This document shows, piece by piece, positions 56,528-64,000 of a stretch of 64,000 bases of DNA. Numbering within the stretch: the stretch's first letter is position 1; every line of letters begins with the position of its first letter. Made by a program: the position numbers and the translations under genes. A model generated the notes under the pieces. The model worked only from the letters and a program-made list of their open reading frames with translations. It searched no databases and was not told where the DNA came from. The stretch spans positions 2,892,821 to 2,956,820 of the forward strand of contig NW_008705562.1 in NCBI RefSeq assembly GCF_000186865.1, written 5' to 3'. The DNA is from Aureococcus anophagefferens (Eukaryota > Sar > Pelagophyceae > Pelagomonadales > Pelagomonadaceae).

Positions 56528-59500
56528 ATGATGAGACGTCTCCTCGCGTTCTCGGCCGTCGCCGCCGTCGCGTCGAGCCTGTCGCTCCTCGCCACGGACG
56601 AGCTCGACGTGCTCAACGAGGCCGGGGGCCTCGACGGCCTCGTGAAGATGAAGGTGAAGGTCGCCCCGGCGGGCGTCGCGAACCTCGACGACTACTACGC
56701 GAAGACCGCCGGCGACGTCGCGACGCAGATGGGCTGCGGCCCTGCGTCGCGCGTCTTCACGCCGAGCGGCAAGAAGGAGGCCAAGTCCCGCGAGTGGGGC
56801 TTCGACCGCTGGTACGCGACGGACTGCGGGCCCGAGCTCTACGCCGGGGGCGTCCACGCGGGCCTCAACACGGCCGAGGCGCGCAGGGCGGCGAACAAGG
56901 TCCGGGGCGCGGGCGCCGCCGCGGCGCTCGAGAAGGCGCGCGTCGCGCCCCAGGGCGCGGGGTCGGCCATCGGGTCGCTGGACGTCCTCGAGCCGGGCTT
57001 CTCCATCGAGCTCACCTACGTCGAGGGCAGCGAAGACTGGCGCGGCGGCGCGGCGGAGATCTCCGCGGTCGTCGGCGACCGCCGCGAGCTCTCGGGCGCG
57101 CCGGACGACGCCATGTGGGCCCAGATGACCAACTGCGAGACCATCGACTGCGAGGGCGCCTGGGCCGCGCACCCGGAGGGCGGCGTCGCCGAGGTCGTCG
57201 TCCAGGTGCTCGACACGGGCCTCGACCTCAGCCACGAGGAGCACCAGGTCAACATCTGGGAGGGCCCGGACTGCGACGGCGACGGCAGCGACAGCGACGC
57301 CAACGGCTTCGTCGACGACTGCCACGGCTACAACCACGCCGACGACGTGGGCTCGAAGAAGGGCGACCCCGACGGCAACCTCGTCGGCAACGGCGGCGCG
57401 CCGAGTCACGGCACGCACTGCGGCGGCACGATCGCCGCGTCGCGGAACAACGAGCTGGGCATCGCGGGTTTGGCCGGCGGCGACGCGGGCGCCGGCGGCA
57501 TCCGCCTCATGACGTCCGTGGGCTTCGGCAAGTCGAACACGGGCGGCTTCGCGGACGCGATCAAGTACGGCGCGGACGCGGGCGCGTGGATCTCGAGCAA
57601 CAGCTGGGGCTACACGAGCCCCGGCGTCATCGACCAGTCCGTCCAGGAGGCCATCGACTGGTTCAACGCCGAGGCGCGCGACGGCAAGGGCGGCATCGTC
57701 GTCTTCGCCGCGGGCAACTCCGACTCCGACGGCCAGTACTTCCCCGGCTGCCTCGACACCGTCGTCGGCGTCGCCGCGACGGACGACGACGACAAGCGCA
57801 CGTCCTTCTCCAACTACGGCGATTGGATCGACATCTCCGCGCCGGGCTTCAACGTGCTCTCGACCTACATCGGCGGCGGCAACGCGGGCCAGGGCTACCA
57901 GAAGTGGTCCGGCACGTCGTTCAGTTGCCCGACGATCTCGGGCATGATCGCCGTCTGCTGGTCCGCGAACAACGCTTTGGGGCGCCAGGACGTGCTCGAC
58001 TGCCTCTACACCACGGCCAAAAACATCGACGACGTCCAGGACTCGGCCTACAAGGGCAAGATGGGCGCGGGCCAGGTCAACGGCGGCAAGTTCGTCGAGT
58101 GCTGCGCGAACGGCGCGCCGTCGCCCAAGCCGACCATCTCCCCGGCGCCCACGAAGGCGCCGACGTCGTCGGCGCCCACCGTGACGCCCAACCCGACGCC
58201 CTACGGCTGCGGCCCCTGCGACAACAAGATCCAGATCGCCGTGACCACGGACAAGTACCCGAGCGAGATCGAGTGGAAGCTCAAGTTCAAGGACGCGGAC
58301 GAGGGCGCGAAGTGCCGCCACGGGCCGTCGATGGCCAAGGGCGGCCCCTACTCGAAGCAGTACGCGACGTTCACGGACACGGTCAAGAACGTCTGCGACG
58401 GCGTCGCGTACGAGCTCGAGATGACCGACGTCTTCGGCGACGGCCTCTGCTGCCTCGAGGGCGACGGCGCGATGCAGGTCACGACGGAGGACGCCGAGGC
58501 CGCCGACGGCGTCGCCTACCTGGCCGGGCCCTACAAGGGGTCGCCGGCGACGGGCAACGCCGAGTGCGGCGAGCACCACGAGGGCGCGTGCAAGGGCGGC
58601 GCGTGGGGCTCCGGCTTCGCGACGTCCTTCACGGTGGAGCGCAAGGCCACGCACCCGCCCAGCGTGTCCCCCCACCCGACGGCGGCCCCCGTGGAGGTCT
58701 GCTACGGCGACGCGGACCGCATCGGCGACGGCAACTGCGACGACGCCGTCGGCGCGGACTCCGACGACAAGGACCTCTACAACAACGAGGCGTGCGGCTG
58801 GGACGGCGGCGACTGCTGCAAGTGCACCTGCGAGGGCCTCGAGTGCGGCGGCCGCGCGGGCCGCAACTACGCGCGCTGCAAGGACCCGGCCTGGGTCGAC
58901 AAGAACGGCAAGGACTACCGCTGCGACGGGTCCACGGCGCCGCCGAGCCCCGCGCCCGCTCCCACGGCCTTCGACGAGCGCGCGACGTTCCTCAACGAGC
59001 ACCTCATCGGCATCTCCTGGTACCCGTCCGTCGCCGTCATGGCCTGGCAGGTCAAGGAGGACGACGCGCCCGCCGGCGAGTTCACGCTCGAGCTCAAGGA
59101 CGTATCGAACGGCGGCTCGTGGCAGTCCGTCGCCATCGCCGTCAAGCCCCGGACGAACGACGGCTGGTACACGTGGACGGGCATCGGCGACTCCGTGCCC
59201 CACAAGGACCCCTTGCCGTCGTCCTTCCCCTTCGACTGCTCGACGAACTACCTCGCGCGGTTCCGCCGCGGCGACGCCAAGTCGAACAAGATCGCGATCC
59301 GCACGCCCTACTGCCCGGGCGACTGCGTCGACAGCGAGTCCTGGTACTTCAACAAGGCGTACAAGGACTGCCACTGGCTCGAGGGCCGCATCGTCAACGG
59401 CGCGAACCTGGACCGGCTGTGCTCGAAGACGAACACGGACGCGATCTCCGCGTACAAGGCGTGCCCCGCGGCCTGCGACAAGTGCGGCCAGACCTACGAC

Positions 59501-59530
59501 ACCTACGGCGACCAGGACGCCTACTTCTAG
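56528..59530 (+). CDS. Secreted subtilisin-like protease (S8), paralogue of the 48 kb gene
   Basis: 1000 residues, single exon. Signal peptide MMRRLLAFSAVAAVASS; pro-region to about 215; S8 domain with D229 (VLDTGLDLSHEEH), H294 (SHGTHCGG), oxyanion Asn in FAAGNSDSDG and S464 (GTSFSCPTISG). Downstream: Pro/Thr linker, Cys module (CGPCDNKIQIAVTTD...CRHGPS), Notch/LNR-like NNEACGWDGGDCCKCTCEG, beta-sandwich (HLIGISWYPSVAVMAWQV) and ShKT-like end (CVDSESWYF...CPAACDKCG). All triad residues are intact, so an active extracellular or vacuolar protease is expected. It keeps the domain order of the 48 kb gene minus the propeller. Confidence 0.95.
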   Translation: MMRRLLAFSAVAAVASSLSLLATDELDVLNEAGGLDGLVKMKVKVAPAGVANLDDYYAKTAGDVATQMGCGPASRVFTPSGKKEAKSREWGFDRWYATDCGPELYAGGVHAGLNTAEARRAANKVRGAGAAAALEKARVAPQGAGSAIGSLDVLEPGFSIELTYVEGSEDWRGGAAEISAVVGDRRELSGAPDDAMWAQMTNCETIDCEGAWAAHPEGGVAEVVVQVLDTGLDLSHEEHQVNIWEGPDCDGDGSDSDANGFVDDCHGYNHADDVGSKKGDPDGNLVGNGGAPSHGTHCGGTIAASRNNELGIAGLAGGDAGAGGIRLMTSVGFGKSNTGGFADAIKYGADAGAWISSNSWGYTSPGVIDQSVQEAIDWFNAEARDGKGGIVVFAAGNSDSDGQYFPGCLDTVVGVAATDDDDKRTSFSNYGDWIDISAPGFNVLSTYIGGGNAGQGYQKWSGTSFSCPTISGMIAVCWSANNALGRQDVLDCLYTTAKNIDDVQDSAYKGKMGAGQVNGGKFVECCANGAPSPKPTISPAPTKAPTSSAPTVTPNPTPYGCGPCDNKIQIAVTTDKYPSEIEWKLKFKDADEGAKCRHGPSMAKGGPYSKQYATFTDTVKNVCDGVAYELEMTDVFGDGLCCLEGDGAMQVTTEDAEAADGVAYLAGPYKGSPATGNAECGEHHEGACKGGAWGSGFATSFTVERKATHPPSVSPHPTAAPVEVCYGDADRIGDGNCDDAVGADSDDKDLYNNEACGWDGGDCCKCTCEGLECGGRAGRNYARCKDPAWVDKNGKDYRCDGSTAPPSPAPAPTAFDERATFLNEHLIGISWYPSVAVMAWQVKEDDAPAGEFTLELKDVSNGGSWQSVAIAVKPRTNDGWYTWTGIGDSVPHKDPLPSSFPFDCSTNYLARFRRGDAKSNKIAIRTPYCPGDCVDSESWYFNKAYKDCHWLEGRIVNGANLDRLCSKTNTDAISAYKACPAACDKCGQTYDTYGDQDAYF

Positions 59531-59588
59531 GCGGCGGCGCTCCCCCCCCAAGCATCCCCCCTCCCTCCCTTCGAAGATAAGCGCCCTC

Positions 59589-60554
59589 TTAGGGGCCGTC
59601 GAGCGCGAAGTCGTCGTCGTCGTCCGAGAGGCGGCGCTTCCGGCGCTTCCGCGCGCCGTAGGCGAGGTCGCCGACGACGACGGCCGCGAGCCGCTGCGCG
59701 TGCGCGCCGGCGACCATGTCCTTGGGCGCGAGCCGCTCCGCCTCCGCGGCGCGGTAGACGCGGAGCACGTTCTCCGCGTTGACCAACGCGCCGGCCGCGC
59801 CCAGGACGGCGACGGCGTTCCGCGCGCGCGCGCAGCGCGCCGCGGCCTCGTCGTCCAGGGGCCGCGCGTCGTGGAGCGCCCGCACGCGGCGCCAGGCCTC
59901 GGCGCTCAGCAGCGCGTCGCTGTCGCCGATGCCGCCGCCCGTCTCGGCGGCCTCGGCGTCGATCCACGCCGCGTCGAGCGCGCGCTGCACCCAGACGACG
60001 CCGTTGTTGCCCACGGCGAGCTCGACGTCGACGTCCCGGGGCAGCGCGACGAAGTGGCGCGGCAGGCGCCGCACGAGGTGCGAGTTCACGGCGACGAGGC
60101 GCCCGTTGCCGAGCTTGCCGTAGCGGTTCGACCGCGTGTGCAGGTGCACGGACCCGTCGCCGTGCACGGCCATGACCTCGCAGCAGACGACGTCGCCCTC
60201 GGCGTAGAGCGCGCGCATCGCGAGCGCGTCCGCGTGCGTCCGGATGCGCTGCGCGTCGTTCGGGAGCGTGACGCTCGACAGCGCGAGCGTGGCCAGGCGC
60301 GACGCGCCGACGTCGACCTTCCAGGCCTTGTGCGCGATCTCGACCACCGTGCCCACGACCAGGTCCCCGACCTCGCCGCCGTAGCGCCCGCGCACGGGCA
60401 CGACGCTCACGAGCTTGTTCACGCGCTCGAGGTAGCCGGCGCCGCAGCTCACGAGGGACGTGTCGCCGCGGCAGACGTAGGTGCCGTGGCCGCGCACGGC
60501 GCTCCCCTCGCCCGCGAGCTCCGCGACCTCCTCGCCGGGCACGAGGGCCTCCAT
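59589..60554 (-). CDS. RRP4: Exosome subunit RRP4
   Basis: 321 residues. The N-terminal VPGEEVAELAGEGSAVRGHGTYV matches the 'PGd.i.....f.rGHGTy' start of RRP4. S1 domain at about 60-130 (GDLVVGTVVEIAHKAWKVDVGASRLATLALSSV). KH-like region RSNRYGKLGNGRLVAVNSHLVRRLPRHF, with the family's GxLxN-like GNGRLV. A basic RKRRKRR followed by DDDDD near the end could be a nuclear signal. RRP4 is a cap subunit of the RNA exosome for rRNA maturation and RNA turnover. It shares a 139-bp divergent promoter with RLP24. Confidence 0.92.
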   Translation of the reverse strand: MEALVPGEEVAELAGEGSAVRGHGTYVCRGDTSLVSCGAGYLERVNKLVSVVPVRGRYGGEVGDLVVGTVVEIAHKAWKVDVGASRLATLALSSVTLPNDAQRIRTHADALAMRALYAEGDVVCCEVMAVHGDGSVHLHTRSNRYGKLGNGRLVAVNSHLVRRLPRHFVALPRDVDVELAVGNNGVVWVQRALDAAWIDAEAAETGGGIGDSDALLSAEAWRRVRALHDARPLDDEAAARCARARNAVAVLGAAGALVNAENVLRVYRAAEAERLAPKDMVAGAHAQRLAAVVVGDLAYGARKRRKRRLSDDDDDFALDGP

Positions 60555-60693
60555 GCTCGTGCTGTTTCAGTGCGGTCTCAGAGGCTGGGGCATCGCCTCG
60601 ACGCAATGTTGAACCGATTGTTGCAGTCCAAAAACTTGGCGATCACAGGCCGTGCTCGTCGTCGCGCGCCCCGAGCGCCGCCCCGCCTCGACC

Positions 60694-61170
60694 ATGCGCG
60701 TCGGCAAGTGCTACTTCTGCTCGTCGCCGATCTACCCGGGCCACGGCATCGCCTTCGCGCGCAACGACGCGAAGCTCTTCCACTTCTGCCGGTCCAAGTG
60801 CCACAAGAACTTTAACCTGAAGCGCAACCCGCGCAAGGTGCGGTGGACGAAGGCGTTCCGCAAGGTCCACGGCAAGGAGATGACGGTGGACACGACCTTC
60901 GAGATGGAGAAGCGGCGGAACCGGCCCGTCAAGTACGACCGGGACCTCGTGGGCACGACGCTCCGCGCGATGCAGCGCGCGTCCGAGGTCCAGGAGAAGC
61001 GCGCGGAGCTCCACTACGTGAACCGCATGGCCGCGCACAAGGTCAAGGCCGCCGTGCGCGCGCGCGTCGAGATCAAGGAGAGCGTCGACCTCATCGAGTC
61101 GTCCGAGGCCGTCAAGGAGGCGGTCATGGTCGACAAGCTCGAGGCGCAGAAGCAGAAGGTCAACATCTAG
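60694..61170 (+). CDS. RLP24: RLP24, ribosome-biogenesis L24e-like protein
   Basis: 158 residues from the ATG at 60694. MRVGKCYFCSSPIYPGHGIAF...FCRSKCHKNFNLKRNPRKVRWTKAFRKVHGKEM is the L24e zinc-ribbon core with its C-x2-C...C-x3-C ligands. The C-terminal extension (TFEMEKRRNRPVKYDRDL...) is typical of RLP24 rather than ribosomal L24. RLP24 occupies the L24 site on pre-60S particles until cytoplasmic maturation (family knowledge). Upstream in-frame codons give a non-conserved extension, so the ATG at 60694 is chosen. Confidence 0.95.
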   Translation: MRVGKCYFCSSPIYPGHGIAFARNDAKLFHFCRSKCHKNFNLKRNPRKVRWTKAFRKVHGKEMTVDTTFEMEKRRNRPVKYDRDLVGTTLRAMQRASEVQEKRAELHYVNRMAAHKVKAAVRARVEIKESVDLIESSEAVKEAVMVDKLEAQKQKVNI

Positions 61171-61235
61171 AGAGGGGGCCCAACGGCAAACTGAGCCGCG
61201 GCCGCGCGCCGCGCCTAATTCGGAGACACAGCACC

Positions 61236-62942
61236 CTAGGTTAGGGAGTCGAAGAACGCGTCGAGCCCCGCGGCCGCGTCCGCGCGCGGCGGCGCGTACC
61301 GCTCGACGACCAACCGCCGGTAGTCGAACCAGCGGCCGTCCATGTCCTCCCGGCACCGCTCGTAGGCCGCCTCGCCGTCGAAGGCGAGGACGACGCAGCC
61401 CGCCAACGCCGGCTCGGCGGGCACCGCGCGCGCGGACCGGAGGCCGCCGTATTTCGCGCATTCCGCGCGGAACTCGTCCTCCAGGCCCGGGAAGAAGCCC
61501 GGCCCGCCGTCGTCCGCCTCGGCGGCCGTGTAGACGTTGCGGAGCACGGCGACGACGGCGTCCTTGGGCGCGATGGCGTCGTCCAGCTTCGGGTGGCGCA
61601 TCGCGCCGACCTGGGACCGCGCGGCGACCGCGGCGACGTCCTCCCACGTGCCCCGGCGCTCCACGAGGATCTGCACGTTGTCGAACCAGCGGTCGTTCAT
61701 GTCGCAGGCGCAGAGCTCCGCGGCCTTGACCGTGTCGAAGCTCACGGCGACGGCGCCGGCGTAGTCCGGGTGCTTGGGCGCCACGCAGCCGACGACGGAG
61801 CCGCCGAACTTGCCGCACTCGCCCCGAATCTCGCCCTCGAGCTCGTCGAGGAAGTCGCGCCGCGGCCGCAGCCGGCACTGGGCGATATCATAGAGATTGC
61901 GCAGCACGACGACGGGGTAGCGGTGCGCCTGCAGGGCCTCCTCGAGGTTGTCGACGGCGAGCGGCGGCGGCGGCGACGGCGGCCGCGCGGTCTCGCGCCG
62001 CGCGGCGACGGCCGCGGCCGCGGCGCGCCCGACGACCACGTCCCAGTGCTCGTCCGCGGGCCTCGCGATGGGCCCGCCGGCCAAGGCCGCGTCGCTGTGG
62101 AACGTCGCCATGGCGACGCTGAGGACCGCGGCGCCGAGCGGCGCGCCGTGCACCTTCGCGACGGCCTGGCGCGCGGAGCCCGCCTTCGCAAAGGTCACCA
62201 AGGCGTCGCCCTTGGGTCGTCCCGTGTCGTCCTTGTAGACTTTGACCTTCTTCACGCGGCCGTGGGGCGCGAAGAGCGCCTCGAGGTGGCTCTCGGACGC
62301 GGCGCCGTCGAGGCCGGACACGTAGACGGAGCAGTTCTCGCCGGACGCGGCCGTCGGCGCGACGCCCTTGTTGGCGCCCTTGGCGCCGAGGCCCGCGCGG
62401 TTCTCGGGCCGCCCCTGGGCCTGGGGCGCCGCGGACCCGTAGGCGTTGTGCGACGCGTAGTCGTCGCCGCCGCCGCCGGACGCGTCGAGCTTCTCGAGGA
62501 ACGCCAGATTCTTCTCGAGCGCCCGCGCGACGCGCGCCTTGTCCTTGGCGAGGATCGCCTGCTGCGGCGCGGCCGGCCCGCCGCCGGCGGGGAGCGCGCC
62601 GCTCGCGGCCATCTTCTGGAGCAGCTCCGCGACGGCGCCCGACGCGGCCGCCGGCGCCGGCGGCGGCGGCGGCGGCGCGGACAGGCCGAGCGTCGGCGGC
62701 GGCCGGCCGTCGCGGTCGACCATGTGCGTGCTCCGCGGGCCCACGGGCGGCGGCGCCGCGCCGCCGAAGCCCAGCAGCGGCGGCGGCGGCACCGGGCCGC
62801 CGAGCAGGGGCGGCGGCGGCGCCGCCTCGGCGGAGAAGCCGCTCGCCGACGAGAAGCCGCTCGAGAAGCCGCTCGCCGCGGAGAAGCCGCTCGCCGACGC
62901 CTCCGGCGGCGGCGCGTCGCTGAAGTTGCCGCGCTTGCCCAT
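61236..62942 (-). CDS. Tat-SF1/Cus2-like splicing factor (RRM plus two UHM-like domains)
   Basis: 568 residues from the ATG at 62942 (MGKRGNFSDAPPPE). N-terminal ~140 residues are Pro/Ser/Gly low complexity with four FSA/SGF repeats. RRM at about 200-280 (CSVYVSGLDGAASESHLEALFAPHGRVKKVKVY, PKGDALVTFAK). Two UHM-like RRMs follow: VVVLRNLYDIAQCRLRPRRDFLDELEGEI...DRWFDNVQILVERR and VVAVLRNVYTAAEADDGGPGFFPGLEDEF...GRWFDYRRLVVERY. Each has the RWF loop that captures a ligand Trp. Tat-SF1/Cus2 proteins act with U2 snRNP. A second UHM is unusual for that family. Divergent from the NDPK-like gene across 138 bp. Confidence 0.85.
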   Translation of the reverse strand: MGKRGNFSDAPPPEASASGFSAASGFSSGFSSASGFSAEAAPPPPLLGGPVPPPPLLGFGGAAPPPVGPRSTHMVDRDGRPPPTLGLSAPPPPPPAPAAASGAVAELLQKMAASGALPAGGGPAAPQQAILAKDKARVARALEKNLAFLEKLDASGGGGDDYASHNAYGSAAPQAQGRPENRAGLGAKGANKGVAPTAASGENCSVYVSGLDGAASESHLEALFAPHGRVKKVKVYKDDTGRPKGDALVTFAKAGSARQAVAKVHGAPLGAAVLSVAMATFHSDAALAGGPIARPADEHWDVVVGRAAAAAVAARRETARPPSPPPPLAVDNLEEALQAHRYPVVVLRNLYDIAQCRLRPRRDFLDELEGEIRGECGKFGGSVVGCVAPKHPDYAGAVAVSFDTVKAAELCACDMNDRWFDNVQILVERRGTWEDVAAVAARSQVGAMRHPKLDDAIAPKDAVVAVLRNVYTAAEADDGGPGFFPGLEDEFRAECAKYGGLRSARAVPAEPALAGCVVLAFDGEAAYERCREDMDGRWFDYRRLVVERYAPPRADAAAGLDAFFDSLT

Positions 62943-63025
62943 CGCAGCCGCGCCGAGGCAGGTGGAAGAGGCCGCGGCGAGGCGGCAGAGCTTGGCAGAG
63001 CTCACGTTGCCCTGCCGCATCTACC

Positions 63026-63032
63026 TATAAAA
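63026..63032 (+). promoter_or_regulatory. TATA box (TATAAAA) of the NDPK-like gene
   Basis: Exact TATAAAA, 48 bp before the ATG at 63081, in an otherwise G/C-rich divergent promoter; the only canonical TATA box seen this close to a start in the window. Confidence 0.6.
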
Positions 63033-63080
63033 CGAGCTGAGCGCGGCGCTGTTGCCCGTCTCTCGTCGCGCCGGGCAGCC

Positions 63081-64000
63081 ATGGGCGCGAACTGCAGCCT
63101 GCCCGACGGCACGGACCTGAAGGCGCCGGAGGAGCGCATCCCCCACGACCTCGCCGTGCGCGCGAACCTGGCCCTCGTCTTCGTCAAGCCCCACGCCTAC
63201 GCGCCGGCGAGCATCGAGTTCGTGCGCAAGGAGCTGACGAGCGTCAAGGGCCTGGCCGTGCTGGGCGAGTGCAGCCAGAGCGGCGAGCAGATCGCCGAGG
63301 GCGACCTCGTGGACAAGCACTACGACGTCGTCGCCAACGCGGCGCTCGTCGCCGCGCCCTCGGAGACGGAGGTGAGCGACGAGAAGAAGGCGGCGTTCGC
63401 GGAGAAGTTCGGCCAGCCCTGGGACGACTGCGTCGCCAACGGGTCCGTGCTCAACGCCAAGGACTGCGCCCTGAGCCTGGGCACGCCCGGCGACGCGGAG
63501 TCGGGCGCGGAGGCCGAGCCCGTGAGCGAGCGCGATTTGCTGAATCTGTGGCTCGTCGCGGACAAGGTCAAGGTCGCCAAGGACGTCTACGTGGCCAAGG
63601 TCAAGGGCGGCGGCGGCGACCCCGACGGCGACGACTACGACGAGATGTCGAACGCGGAGGGCGAGGCCGCCGTCTACTGCGTCAACGGGTTCTACCCGGC
63701 GCTCAAGGCGCAGTTCACGAAGCCCGAGGCGTCCGTGCGCCTCTTCGTCGTCGCCTTCGACCCGGAGGTGCTGAGCTGGGCCAAGTTCCGCGCCGAGGTC
63801 ATCGGCGCGACGAACCCCGCGGACGCGGAGCCCTCGTCCATCCGCGCGAAGATGCTCGCGCAGCACGAGGCTTTGGGCATGGAGGAGGCGCCGAACAACT
63901 CGAACAACGGCGTCCACGCGTCGGCGTCGCCCCTCGAGGCCCTCAAGGAGCGCCTCATCTGGCTCAACTTCACGCTCGACAGCGACCCGACGGGCTCCAA
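63081..64000 (+). CDS. Nucleoside-diphosphate-kinase-like protein (runs off right edge)
   Basis: At least 306 residues with no stop in the window. It begins MGANCSLPDGTDLK (a Gly-2/Cys-5 start that could be lipidated). NALVFVKPHAY-like NLALVFVKPHAYAPASIEFVRKELTSVKGL matches the NDPK opening (LaliKPda). SWAKFRAEVIGATNPADAEPSSIRAKM matches the GATNPa.A.pgtiR region, and NNGVHASASPLEALKERLIW matches the active-site NxVHgSDs.e.A..Ei, keeping the His near residue 278. A roughly 100-residue insert separates the halves, so it is a divergent NDPK-like protein; kinase activity is not assured. Confidence 0.75.
   Translation, partial: MGANCSLPDGTDLKAPEERIPHDLAVRANLALVFVKPHAYAPASIEFVRKELTSVKGLAVLGECSQSGEQIAEGDLVDKHYDVVANAALVAAPSETEVSDEKKAAFAEKFGQPWDDCVANGSVLNAKDCALSLGTPGDAESGAEAEPVSERDLLNLWLVADKVKVAKDVYVAKVKGGGGDPDGDDYDEMSNAEGEAAVYCVNGFYPALKAQFTKPEASVRLFVVAFDPEVLSWAKFRAEVIGATNPADAEPSSIRAKMLAQHEALGMEEAPNNSNNGVHASASPLEALKERLIWLNFTLDSDPTGS

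Overview
The window looks like nuclear DNA of a very GC-rich, gene-dense marine microalga. The best fit is a pelagophyte stramenopile such as Aureococcus anophagefferens or a close relative. The reasons are: strong G/C bias at third codon positions, tightly packed protein genes with almost no spacers, bipartite-looking plastid leaders, two UGA-decoded selenoprotein genes, and many short introns that are clearly transposon insertions (introner elements of the kind published for Aureococcus). This assignment is inferred from family content; no database was consulted. There are two assembly gaps (5829-6192 and about 44482-44531). I see no rRNA, tRNA or CRISPR.

Layout. 1-8.6 kb: 5' part of a myosin motor gene, an Xaa-Pro aminopeptidase, an AT-rich island leading into an RCC1-like repeat fragment, a saccharopine-dehydrogenase-like gene cut by the first gap, an ATP-grasp ligase and a duplicated EF-hand-like protein. 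8.7-17.6 kb: a GILT-type thiol reductase with Sec in place of the first active-site Cys, an 0.8 kb inverted-repeat element, a plastid-type membrane protein, a 1197-aa coiled-coil gene with two introners, a Sec-peroxiredoxin with a 3' SECIS-like hairpin, and a 56-aa ORF overlapping a DUF6816-like lumen protein. 17.6-28.5 kb: an EGF-methyltransferase with a broken frame, an ankyrin protein, a WW/CCCH/RS splicing factor, a SMYD-type SET/MYND protein, a carrier-like protein, a single-gene PxpB-PxpC-PxpA 5-oxoprolinase fusion, a RING protein and a nucleoredoxin.

28.5-47.5 kb: a Cys/Lys repeat protein with a probable one-base frameshift, a sulfotransferase-like gene, a multi-pass membrane protein, a PDZ protein, a GST-like protein, a GH3 glycosidase, a threonine dehydratase/serine racemase, an FAD monooxygenase, a single-pass surface protein, a PIP kinase, a helical protein and MMADHC (cobalamin trafficking). 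Six genes in the window (five here plus the coiled-coil gene, with the 53 kb PA gene making the full set of introner-bearing genes) carry ten introners in total: six of a ~175-203 bp family and four of a ~74-83 bp family. 48-59.5 kb: three tandem secreted paralogues, two subtilisin-like proteases flanking a PA-domain protein, sharing C-terminal modules. 59.5-64 kb: divergently arranged RNA-biology genes (RRP4, RLP24, a Tat-SF1-like factor) and an NDP-kinase-like gene running off the end.

How the parts relate. Neighbours are mostly divergent pairs 80-250 bp apart or convergent pairs with stops 3-65 bp apart, once overlapping, so most regulation must lie in short shared promoters. A recurrent TTCAAGTTGAA-like palindrome sits about 45-70 bp before several start codons. 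The central result is the splicing architecture: at every introner the first copy of an 8-bp target duplication gives the 5' splice site (GT six times, GC four times) and the element's own last bases give the 3' AG.
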